This document shows, in pieces, positions 57,030 to 64,000 of a DNA stretch of 64,000 nt. The stretch's first letter is position 1. The number at the start of each line of letters is the position of its first letter. The translations under genes were made by a program, and so were the position numbers. The notes under the pieces are model-generated. The model was given only the letters and a program-made list of their open reading frames with translations. It was not told where the DNA came from and made no database searches. Source of the DNA: DASQPR01 sp963836775 (lineage in GTDB: Bacteria; Actinomycetota; Actinomycetes; Mycobacteriales; Micromonosporaceae). Where the stretch lies: NCBI GenBank assembly GCA_963836775.1, contig CAWIKR010000003.1, positions 3,658,001 through 3,722,000 on the forward strand. The letters run 5' to 3'.

Positions 57030-58325
57030 CTAGCTCGCGTTCAGCGCCTGGTTCAGATGCTTGTCGAAGTCCGCTCCGGCCTGCTCCGGGGTCTTCGTCC
57101 CCGCCACGATCTGCGAGAAGAAGTCCGTCACCGAGTTGTCCGACTCGATCGTGGCCCAGCCCGGCGTCGCGGGGGTGGAGATGCTCAGCTTCGCGCTCTC
57201 GTAGAACGACTTCATCTCGTCGGGCAGCGTGGTGACCACCTGCTCGATGAGCTGGCTCGATACCGGAATGTGACCCGACGCCTGCGAGATCTGCTTGACC
57301 TGGATGGCGTCGGAGTCAATGAACTTCACGAACTGGAGCGCGAGATTGGCATTCTTGCTCTTCGCGGCGATCGCCAGGTCCGAGCCGCCGAGGAAGTTCG
57401 GCATGTTCTGGCCGGGATTGGCCTTGCTCGGGAACGGGAAGCTGCCGATGTGGCCGGCCAGCTTCGGGTAGGACTCCTCGACGGTCTTCAGCGCGTTGCC
57501 ATTGCCCATGATGGTGGCGGTCTTGCCGGTACCGATCAGGTCGCCCGGGTCCGGCGTGTCCATGGGCGCGGTACGAGATCCGGCCGTGGAGTACGCGTTC
57601 TCGAAGCTCTTGAAGTCCTGCAGGCCCTGCTGCGACGCGGCCGTCTCCAGCTGACCCTGCCAGCTGCCGCCCGACTGCTGCGCCAGCGCCCCGCCGGCGT
57701 CGTAGAGGAACGAGATCGCGTTGTACCAGTAGGTGCCCGGCAGGTAGAAGGCGCTGAAGTCGGAGGCGGAGTTCGTGGCCCTGATCTTGTCGAGGTCGGC
57801 GGTGAGCTCGGTGTAGCTCGTCGGCGCCACGGTAACCCCGGCCTTGGCCCATATGTCCTTGTTGTAGATAACCGATCGGGTACCGGCGTAGAACGGCGCG
57901 GCGTAGAGCTTGCCGTCCACCGTCGCCGGTCCCTCAAGGCCGGTCAGCCAGGTGTTGGAGCCCTCAAGGTCCTTCTTTTGCTCGGTGAGGTCGGCGAGGG
58001 CACCGTTGGCGGCGTACAGCGGCACGTCGGTGTTGCCGATCTCCACGACGTCCGGTGGGGTGTCGGTGGCCAGGGCCGTGGTCAATTTCGTGTTGATGTC
58101 GTCCCACTGCTGGATCTCGACCTTGACCGTGGCGCCGGTCTGCGCCTGGAACTGGTCGACAACGGCCTGCTGCGCGGCGTCGGTCAGCGTGTCCTGCATG
58201 AGCCAGACGGTCAGCGACTTGCTGTCGCTGCCGGATCCTGCGTGGTTGCTCCCCGAGCAGCCGGTGAGCACGAGTGCGACGGCTGCTATCGCCGCACCGG
58301 CTGCGATGGAGCGTTGTTTCTTCAT
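57030..58325 (-). CDS. Sugar ABC transporter substrate-binding lipoprotein (SBP_bac_1)
   Basis: 431 residues. The signal MKKQRSIAAGAAIAAVALVLTGC ends with lipobox LTGC. Family-1 features: SLTVWLMQDTLTDAAQQAVVDQFQAQTGATVKVE, VEIGNTDVPLYAANGAL, YKDIWAKAGV-type segments and GGSDLAIAAKSKNANLALQFVKF. The ATG at 58325 is preceded by AAGGAGTGAG. Likely imports GlcNAc, chitobiose or a related oligosaccharide for NagZ/NagA. Long in-frame sequence upstream is non-coding. Confidence 0.93.
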   Translation of the reverse strand: MKKQRSIAAGAAIAAVALVLTGCSGSNHAGSGSDSKSLTVWLMQDTLTDAAQQAVVDQFQAQTGATVKVEIQQWDDINTKLTTALATDTPPDVVEIGNTDVPLYAANGALADLTEQKKDLEGSNTWLTGLEGPATVDGKLYAAPFYAGTRSVIYNKDIWAKAGVTVAPTSYTELTADLDKIRATNSASDFSAFYLPGTYWYNAISFLYDAGGALAQQSGGSWQGQLETAASQQGLQDFKSFENAYSTAGSRTAPMDTPDPGDLIGTGKTATIMGNGNALKTVEESYPKLAGHIGSFPFPSKANPGQNMPNFLGGSDLAIAAKSKNANLALQFVKFIDSDAIQVKQISQASGHIPVSSQLIEQVVTTLPDEMKSFYESAKLSISTPATPGWATIESDNSVTDFFSQIVAGTKTPEQAGADFDKHLNQALNAS

Positions 58326-58520
58326 CTCACTCCTTGAAAGGCTCGCATTGTCAGAACTCACGCCAGCATCGATCCGCTCCCCGCGCGGCGGCCGTCGCGC
58401 CAGCGGGTTCGCCGGCGGACACACCCGTCGAAATGATCTCTGCTGGTATCCCGCGAAGCGCCGGCAGCCGTGCCGAGGGTGCTGGTTGCGGCTCCGTCGT
58501 CGCAGGTCGTGGTAGACGAT

Positions 58521-58543
58521 GTTCTTCAAGAACCTTTCGAAAG
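58521..58543. promoter_or_regulatory. Adjacent palindromes upstream of sugar ABC operon
   Basis: GTTCTT-C-AAGAAC (58521-58533) is followed directly by CTTTCGAAAG (58534-58543), both perfect palindromes, about 200 bases upstream of the binding-protein gene. Candidate operator for the neighbouring ROK or a LacI-type regulator. Confidence 0.4.
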
Positions 58544-58559
58544 TCAAGGGCTAGCCCAC

Positions 58560-58890
58560 ACTTCCACAGGCATAGGGTGGCCGGCCGTCCGCGCACGACT
58601 GCGACGGGCAGCGCTCGCGAAGCCCACAGCAACCGGCCCCGGCTAGCGGCGAGGACCTGGACGTTGACGTCGCGGCGTTGTGTTTGCCGGAGCACGCGGC
58701 GGCGAGCAGGTCGAGGGCTTCGCGGATGTAGCGGTAGACGGTGGCGACACCGACGCCGAAGCGGCTCGCCGGCCGGGCGTAGGCGTCCCCGTTGTGCAGG
58801 TGCGCCAACATCAGCGGCAACTGCCGACCGGGTCCAAGCCTCGCCACGGGGTGCCGTTGGTTCGGCGGGCGGGCTGACTGCAGCATGTCC
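58560..58890 (-). pseudogene. IS5-family transposase remnant (relative of 46005-46799)
   Basis: GPGRQLPLMLAHLHNGDAYARPASRFGVGVATVYRYIREALDLLAA matches the N-terminal HTH of the other IS5 copy. It then jumps, with a deletion of about 45 residues and a frame change, to VNVQVLAASRGRLLWASRALPVAVV. No catalytic Asp or Glu remains. It lies in the intergenic space between the ABC operon and the divergent ROK gene. Confidence 0.75.
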
Positions 58891-58950
58891 GACGAGTGGG
58901 TCGGGGTCGCGCACGAGAGCGGAATGCTGCAGGATATGTGAGCGATGACG

Positions 58951-58970
58951 CTTAAGGATTCTTAATTAAG
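58951..58970. promoter_or_regulatory. AT-rich palindrome upstream of second ROK gene
   Basis: CTTAAGGATTCTTAATTAAG contains the perfect palindrome CTTAATTAAG (58961-58970) and inverted CTTAA/TTAAG ends ten bases apart, about 70 bases upstream of the ROK start. AT-rich in a GC-rich background; possible autoregulatory site. Confidence 0.4.
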
Positions 58971-59038
58971 GCTCTCGGAAGTCCAGGACGGCCCGGCGGC
59001 GGGAAGTTACCGGCGAACGACGCAGATGGGGGACAGAC

Positions 59039-60259
59039 GTGAGGTGGATCCGTAGCGGCGTAGAGGCGTCCTCTCCGGCGGCCGCGCCATCGCTGCTGCG
59101 CTCGATGAACCAGCGCTTCATCCTGGACTGGCTGTACCAGAACGGCCCGGCCACCCGGCCGCAGATCTCCCGCGCGATCGGCCTGTCCCAACCGACGGTG
59201 TTCGCCACGCTCGCGAACCTGGAGGATGTCGGCCTTGTTCGGACCCGCGGCCAGTACGAGGAGTCCAACGGTCGACCCGCGCTGATCTACGAGGTCGACC
59301 CCACCACCGGCACCGTGGCCGCGGTGGACGTCGGAGCCGACTGGCTACGGGTCATGATCAGCGACCTGCTGGGCACGATCCTGGCGCGCACCGAGGTGCG
59401 CAACACCGCGCGGAGCTCGAAGGCGCTGGTAGGCATGGTGAAGGAGGCGATCACCGCCGCGGCCAGCGAGGCGAGCATCGACTATGCCGCCATCAGCCAC
59501 ACAATCATCGCGTCTCCCGGCGTATACCGGGAACAGGATTCCCGCATCATCTACGCCACCCGGCTGCCCGAGTTGCAACGCCCGAAGGTGTACGACGAGC
59601 TACGCGGGACGCTCGGCATGCCGGTGACGATCGAGAACGACGTCAATCTCGCCGCGCTCGCGGAGTACAGGCAAGGTGCCGGGCGCGGCGTGAATCCGTT
59701 CGTGTATCTGCACATCGGTACCGGAGTGGGACTCGGGCTCGTGGTCGACGGCAAGGTATACACCGGCGCGACGGGAGCGGCGGGTGAGATCGGCTTCCTC
59801 CCGTTCCCTGACACCGAGGTGCTCGGCGACACGGTGGTCCACGAGCGTGGGATCCTCGAGGCGGCGTTCGCCGCCGAGGCGGTCGTTGAGCACGGCCGGC
59901 GGCTGGAACTGGAGGGGGCCAACACCGCCACGAAGGTCTTCGACCTTGCCCGCAAGGGGGTGGCCCCGGCCAAGCAGGCCGTGCAGCGGCAGACCGAAAT
60001 TCTCGCGGCGCTGCTGACCAGCATCAGCGCATTCCTCGACCCTGAGCTGATCGTAGTCGGCGGCGGGATCGGCCAGAACCTGGACCTACTGGGCGTCGGG
60101 CTCGCCGAACGCCTGGACAAGCTCAGTCCGCTGCGCCCGCGGATCGTCGCGAGCGTCCTCGGCAGTGACGTCACGGTCTGCGGCGCGGTCACCCGCGGGG
60201 TCGCCATCGCGCGTGAGGCCATCTTCACCGAGCGCGTCGCGAAGGTCCCCGGCGTATAG
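59039..60259 (+). CDS. ROK-family transcriptional regulator
   Basis: 406 residues with GTG start. Winged HTH (MNQRFILDWLYQNGPATRPQISRAIGLSQPTVFATLANLEDVGLVRT), ROK domain (AAVDVGADWLRVMISDLLG, VTIENDVNLAALAEYRQGAG, YLHIGTGVGLGLVVDGKVYTGATGAAGEIGFLP, IVVGGGIGQN). The zinc-binding Cys cluster typical of ROK is not seen. Divergent from the sugar ABC operon, which it probably controls. Confidence 0.92.
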   Translation: MRWIRSGVEASSPAAAPSLLRSMNQRFILDWLYQNGPATRPQISRAIGLSQPTVFATLANLEDVGLVRTRGQYEESNGRPALIYEVDPTTGTVAAVDVGADWLRVMISDLLGTILARTEVRNTARSSKALVGMVKEAITAAASEASIDYAAISHTIIASPGVYREQDSRIIYATRLPELQRPKVYDELRGTLGMPVTIENDVNLAALAEYRQGAGRGVNPFVYLHIGTGVGLGLVVDGKVYTGATGAAGEIGFLPFPDTEVLGDTVVHERGILEAAFAAEAVVEHGRRLELEGANTATKVFDLARKGVAPAKQAVQRQTEILAALLTSISAFLDPELIVVGGGIGQNLDLLGVGLAERLDKLSPLRPRIVASVLGSDVTVCGAVTRGVAIAREAIFTERVAKVPGV

Positions 60260-60439
60260 ATCTCCGCTAGGTGCAGCCCGCTCGTGCCGGGCAGGACAGC
60301 GATCGCCCTGTGCTATGCGAAAGCTTCGCGCGGGTGAAGACCTGCGATTTCAGGGGCTGGTCGCAGGCATCACGGTGCTGAAGGAGCGGGTCGCTGAGCT
60401 GCGGCCGACGTATTTGCCGTCGGATCCATCGGGGCGGAC

Positions 60440-60566
60440 GTCGGATGTTGCCGGGGAGATCGCACGCAGCGTTCGCCGGCGACCGCAGCAGATATGCCGT
60501 CTCCTCCATGGCGTCCCAGTCAGCCTTTGACACAAGCACCGCGTTGCCTCGAATTTGGGTACGGAC
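60440..60566 (-). pseudogene. YefM/Phd-type antitoxin C-terminal remnant
   Basis: GNAVLVSKADWDAMEETAYLLRSPANAA is the conserved core of YefM antitoxins. The N-terminal DNA-binding part upstream is missing and no intact YoeB-type toxin follows. Confidence 0.65.
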
Positions 60567-60571
60567 ACCGT

Positions 60572-61033
60572 TCAGCTGCCGATGTCGGTTCCGTCACCTC
60601 GGTGCCACCGTGCAGCCCAGACGTCAATGGCTGCGGCGGCGTACATCGACTCGCCGCCCGGCAGAGTGAAGAGCGGTTCCGGCCAGTCGGACCGAACTGT
60701 CAACACCCTCAGTTCGTCCTCCGATACACCTAGCCGTCGCATGACGTCGCGTTCGTCAATCAGGTTGGCGGAACGCGCGCGTGCGTCCTCGGTCTCGGCC
60801 AGAAGCCGGTGCGGCCCAGCTAGGGCTCCAGTTGCGACGAGGCTTGCCAATCCCGGGACCGCCTCAATTCGAGCGCACGCCGCAGCGCCGGACACGACAT
60901 CCGCCGAGATCGTTATGCGAACTTGAGCGGCTTCGTCGACCTGCACGACGATCACGACCGCCGGATCATCCAACGTGGCAATCTCGTCATCGGTGAGGTG
61001 ACCGGCGTAGTCGGCAGTGACATACCAGCGCAT
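60572..61033 (-). CDS. Hypothetical protein with HTH-like C-terminal segment
   Basis: 153 residues, MRWYVTADYAGHLTDDEIATLDDPAVVIVVQVDEAAQVRITISADVV... A later segment (LIDERDVMRRLGVSEDELRVLTVRSDWPEPLFTLPGGESMYAAAAIDVWAARW) resembles AlpA/phage-type small HTH domains that recognise DNA. No family assigned with certainty. The interval 61034-61380 shows nothing I can support. Confidence 0.65.
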   Translation of the reverse strand: MRWYVTADYAGHLTDDEIATLDDPAVVIVVQVDEAAQVRITISADVVSGAAACARIEAVPGLASLVATGALAGPHRLLAETEDARARSANLIDERDVMRRLGVSEDELRVLTVRSDWPEPLFTLPGGESMYAAAAIDVWAARWHRGDGTDIGS

Positions 61034-61380
61034 GACCGGACTCTAGACCGCAGACCCCCGCGAATCTATCCCGTCCGCCCCGCTGCCAACGATCTGAATC
61101 TGCGCACTGACCTGATCGCGGCGGGCGGGTATCTCGGGTACAGCGGCATGCACTGCGCCCGGTGCGACCATGATGCCTCGCAAATGGCGCGTGAGGTGAG
61201 GCGGAAGCTTAGACAAGCTGGTCACCTGCTGTCGCAATGACAACATCAGTTGGCCTGATTCTCCTGTTCCGATGCATACCGGCGGCGTGCCGCACATCCA
61301 TATTCCTGGCGCTGTCTTGGCTCGTGCTGGTCCCGGTCAACGTCGGCGCCCGCCGCGGCCCTGTCGGCGTCTGTTGCCCG

Positions 61381-61707
61381 CTAGTTGCCGACCAAAGCGT
61401 CCTGAAGCTGACTCTTGCTCATGTTCGACCGTCCTCTGACATTGCGACGCTTGGCCTCGGCATACAACTGCTCTTTCGTCCGCCCCGCAGCGCCGGTGTG
61501 CGATCGCTTGCCGCCACGATGACCGGATGACACATCAGAGGTCGATGAACGGCTCGCAGTCTTCGACTCGCCGCTGCGTGCGCGCTCCTTATTGACCGTC
61601 GCCGCCGCGATCCGAGTCGCCGTCTTCGCCGACTCACCGCGCCTGTTAGCGCTGTCTTTGATGTGCTCGTACTGGCGTTCCCGTCTGGGACTAGATCCTG
61701 CTGGCAT
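61381..61707 (-). CDS. 'Plasmid stabilization'-type basic small protein
   Basis: 108 residues from ATG 61707 with GGAGG five bases upstream. MPAGSSPRRERQYEHIKDSANRRGESAKTATRIAAATVNKERARSGE and a C-terminal SAP/Rho-N-like segment (GRTKEQLYAEAKRRNVRGRSNMSKSQLQDAL) are typical of a widespread small protein often annotated as plasmid stabilization. Very basic, so nucleic-acid binding is likely; role unproven. Confidence 0.82.
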   Translation of the reverse strand: MPAGSSPRRERQYEHIKDSANRRGESAKTATRIAAATVNKERARSGESKTASRSSTSDVSSGHRGGKRSHTGAAGRTKEQLYAEAKRRNVRGRSNMSKSQLQDALVGN

Positions 61708-62086
61708 GGCACCCTCCTTCAGGTCAGGCATCAGGCAAATACCCTGCGACCGGCCTGCGCAATCACCAACCAGGCGGTCCCTCGGCCCCACGGCCGATTG
61801 CAGAGACGGAATCACTGAGCTCCCGGAACGTCCCGTTCACCGCTGAGGTACGCACGGACTCCGGACAACTCACGAGTGGCGGCGACCTGGCCTCTCGCTC
61901 GATTGCCAACCATGTGGATTTCACCAACAGACCCTCGGCGTGCTCGCCTCGAACCGGCCCTCGAATGCCCCCGGTGATCTGGAAGCTATCGGCGCCGGAA
62001 AGCATCCGGCTCGTACCGCAGGGTTACGCGCTGCTCAGACGGGAATCAACATGTGGACGTCCCCTGGGACGGAGATGCGGTGAGCA

Positions 62087-62479
62087 ATGTCCAGCCAACA
62101 AGCACCCACAGTGACGGAGTACTTCAGCGTCGACGACCTCCATCATGTCCGTGTCCTAGTGGAGCGTGCGTGCGACGCGGTCGGCATGGCAGCCGAACGG
62201 ATCTACCGCCTGGTCTTCGCGGTCAACGAAATTGCGATTAACGCGGTCAAGCACGCCGGAGGCTGGGGCGTGCTGACTGTCCGCCAATCGCGGCACGGAG
62301 TTTCCGTGGAAATCTCCGATCGCGGCCGTGGACTGCCCGAAGCCCTCACTACCGAACGACCCAGTGTCGAGGCCACCGCGGGCCGGGGCTTGTGGATGGC
62401 ACGGCGGCAGTGTCCGGACATGACCATCAAGACCAGTCCGGACGGAGTTACAGTCCGGCTCTTCATGGCCGTCAGCTAA
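62087..62479 (+). CDS. RsbW-like serine/threonine kinase-type ATPase (anti-sigma regulator)
   Basis: 130 residues. HATPase_c_2 motifs: FAVNEIAINAVKHAG (N-box), VEISDRGRGLPE (G1) and TAGRGLWMARRQC (G2). Such proteins bind an alternative sigma factor or its antagonist. No sigma or anti-anti-sigma gene is adjacent, so the partner is unknown. Confidence 0.85.
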   Translation: MSSQQAPTVTEYFSVDDLHHVRVLVERACDAVGMAAERIYRLVFAVNEIAINAVKHAGGWGVLTVRQSRHGVSVEISDRGRGLPEALTTERPSVEATAGRGLWMARRQCPDMTIKTSPDGVTVRLFMAVS

Positions 62480-62596
62480 GCCGACGGTTCTCGGGACCGC
62501 CATCGATCGGCATGCCGTCGGCCTTCACCCCCACGTGGATCCTGTGAGTGCCGGACCCTGCCGCATGATTGACCCAGACCTGGGTACGGGCATGAA

Positions 62597-64000
62597 ATGG
62601 GTCAGATCGCCGCCGAAGTCATGATCGCTCGCCTCGCCGCCTGGGGTGTGGATACCGTCTTCGGTATCCCGGGCGACGGCATCAACGGGATCATGGAAGG
62701 GCTACGCCGCCAGTCCGACAAGATCAAGTTCGTCCTGGTCCACCATGAAGAAGCGGCCGCCTTCATGGCGACGGCGTACGCGAAGCAGACCGGCCGGATC
62801 GGCGTGTGCCTGGCGACTTCCGGGCCGGGCGCAATCCACCTGCTGAATGGGCTTTACGACGCCAAGCTTGACCACGCCCCGGTGCTCGCCATCACCGGCA
62901 TGCAGGAGACCAGCGTGCTTGGCACGGGCTATCAGCAGGAAGTCCACCTGGAGCATCTGTTCCAGGATGTCGCCGAGTACAACCAGATGATCACCAACGC
63001 CGCGCAGTTGCCGGCGCTGGTCGATATCGCCGTCCGAACCGCGTACTCCCGGCGTGGCGTAGCCCACCTGACCCTGCCGAACGACATTCAGATCGCCGAT
63101 GCCGGCGACAACCCGTGGCCGTCGGTGGCTCCGGCGAACCCGCCGAGCACGGCACCGATTCTGTGGCAGCCCAAGGTCCGGCCCAGTGATCCGGAACTCG
63201 ACGCGGCCGCGTCGATTCTGAACCAGGCGAAGAAGGCAGCGATCCTTGCCGGTATCGGCGCCCGTGGTGCCGGCTCGCTGCTCGACCGGCTCGCCGAGAC
63301 CCTCGCCGCCCCGGTGATCAAGACGCTGTCCGGGAAGATGGTGCTACCCGACGGCTCGCCGTATACGACCGGTGGCATCGGACTTCTGGGCACGGGCCCG
63401 ACCGCGGATCTGATCGACGAGATCGACACGCTGCTCATGGTCGGCACCAACTTCCCGTACACGAAGCATCTGCCCGCGCCTGGCAGGGTGAAGGTCGTCC
63501 AGGTGGAGATCGACCCGACCCGGATCGGGAACCGTCTGCCCACCGACGCCCCGCTGGTCGGCGACGTCAGCACCACGCTCGAAGCACTCCTGCCGAGGCT
63601 GCAAGTGCACACCGACCACGGTCACCTGAACAAGTACCAGCAGGAGATGGCGGACTGGCGGGACAAGATGGCGGCGCTGGAGTCGCCCGAGCGCGATCCG
63701 ATCGCGCCGCAGTACGTGGTGGGTCTTCTCGACGAGCTGGCGGCCGACGACGCGGTCATGACCTGCGACTCCGGCACGATCGCCACCTGGGCTGCGCGAC
63801 ATTGGACGATCCGTGGAAACCGAGAGTTCTATCTCTCCGGCAACCTAGCGTCGATGGCTCCCGGTCTGCCGTACGCGATCGGCATCGCCCACGCCAACCC
63901 CGGCCGTCAGGTGATCGCCTACGTCGGCGACGGTGGCTTCGCGATGCTGATGGCCGAGTTCAATACCGCGTGCCGCTACGGCTTGCCGATCAAGATCGTC
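62597..64000 (+). CDS. ThDP-dependent pyruvate oxidase/dehydrogenase (PoxB-like), 3' end outside window
   Basis: 468 residues visible of about 580-600. N-terminal PYR domain (MGQIAAEVMIARLAAWGVDTVFGIPGDGINGIMEGL, catalytic Glu in VHHEEAAAFMA, CLATSGPGAIHLLNGLYDAK), a central FAD-type domain (AAILAGIGARGAGSLLDRLAE) and the start of the PP domain with AYVGDGGFAMLMAEFNTA (ThDP-Mg site). PoxB converts pyruvate to acetate and CO2, passing electrons to quinone; acetolactate-synthase relatives are an alternative. Confidence 0.9.
   Translation, partial: MGQIAAEVMIARLAAWGVDTVFGIPGDGINGIMEGLRRQSDKIKFVLVHHEEAAAFMATAYAKQTGRIGVCLATSGPGAIHLLNGLYDAKLDHAPVLAITGMQETSVLGTGYQQEVHLEHLFQDVAEYNQMITNAAQLPALVDIAVRTAYSRRGVAHLTLPNDIQIADAGDNPWPSVAPANPPSTAPILWQPKVRPSDPELDAAASILNQAKKAAILAGIGARGAGSLLDRLAETLAAPVIKTLSGKMVLPDGSPYTTGGIGLLGTGPTADLIDEIDTLLMVGTNFPYTKHLPAPGRVKVVQVEIDPTRIGNRLPTDAPLVGDVSTTLEALLPRLQVHTDHGHLNKYQQEMADWRDKMAALESPERDPIAPQYVVGLLDELAADDAVMTCDSGTIATWAARHWTIRGNREFYLSGNLASMAPGLPYAIGIAHANPGRQVIAYVGDGGFAMLMAEFNTACRYGLPIKIV

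Noticed and set aside
57057..58337. 426-residue plus-strand frame
   Set aside because: Antisense to the sugar-binding lipoprotein.

Overview
The window is high-GC DNA with GTG/TTG starts, many 4-base ATGA/GTGA stop-start overlaps, a SigE-type ECF sigma factor and hydrogenase-associated families (DUF5947, DUF6084, a DUF6893-like small protein) typical of Actinobacteria. It probably comes from a soil or peat actinomycete; I cannot name a genus. Many genes are split by single-base frameshifts although their motifs stay intact, so part of the window may carry sequencing indels or very recent decay.

Layout. (1) 1-14412: a complete locus for a group 1h-type (high-affinity, H2-scavenging) [NiFe] hydrogenase. 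A long minus-strand operon runs SIS protein, HypC paralogue, second SIS protein, small subunit (frameshifted), large subunit, NifU/Rieske-like protein, DUF5947, DUF6084, a further conserved protein, maturation protease, a tiny membrane protein, then hypC-D-E-A-B. hypF converges from the left edge. (2) 14413-15970: a truncated methyltransferase and copy 1 of a ~329-bp structured repeat. (3) 15974-31697: a carbohydrate locus. A secreted GH43 enzyme (plus strand) faces a long minus-strand cluster: SMP-30 lactonase, a dipeptide/oligosaccharide-type ABC transporter, an IclR regulator, amidohydrolase, DapA-like lyase, SDR, PIG-L deacetylase, enolase-superfamily dehydratase, PfkB kinase and KDPG aldolase. 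This reads as extracellular glycan cleavage, import, oxidation to a sugar acid, dehydration, phosphorylation and aldol cleavage. (4) 31700-40100: repeat copies 2 and 3, an IS256 remnant, an ECF sigma/membrane protein pair, a CPA2 antiporter and an AbiEii-type toxin with an HTH partner. (5) 40298-45443: a CitA/DcuS-type two-component system divergent from an SsuABC/TauABC-like transporter. (6) 45444-50423: insertion-sequence debris (IS5, IS701 and IS3 families) around an SDR gene and a broken MazF-type toxin-antitoxin pair. (7) 50533-60259: an amino-sugar/cell-wall recycling locus (GH3 NagZ-like, ROK, NagA, sugar ABC transporter, second ROK). (8) 60260-64000: a YefM remnant, a small hypothetical protein, a 'plasmid stabilization' protein, an RsbW-like ATPase and a PoxB-like ThDP enzyme cut by the right edge.

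The most unusual item is the three-copy repeat. The copies are nearly equal in length and lie in one orientation. Each has tandem CTGCTCCC(A) motifs near the left end and at the right end, and a conserved hairpin whose inner stem changes in a compensatory way. Candidate operators are also described for the glycan locus, the ROK genes and two toxin-antitoxin loci.
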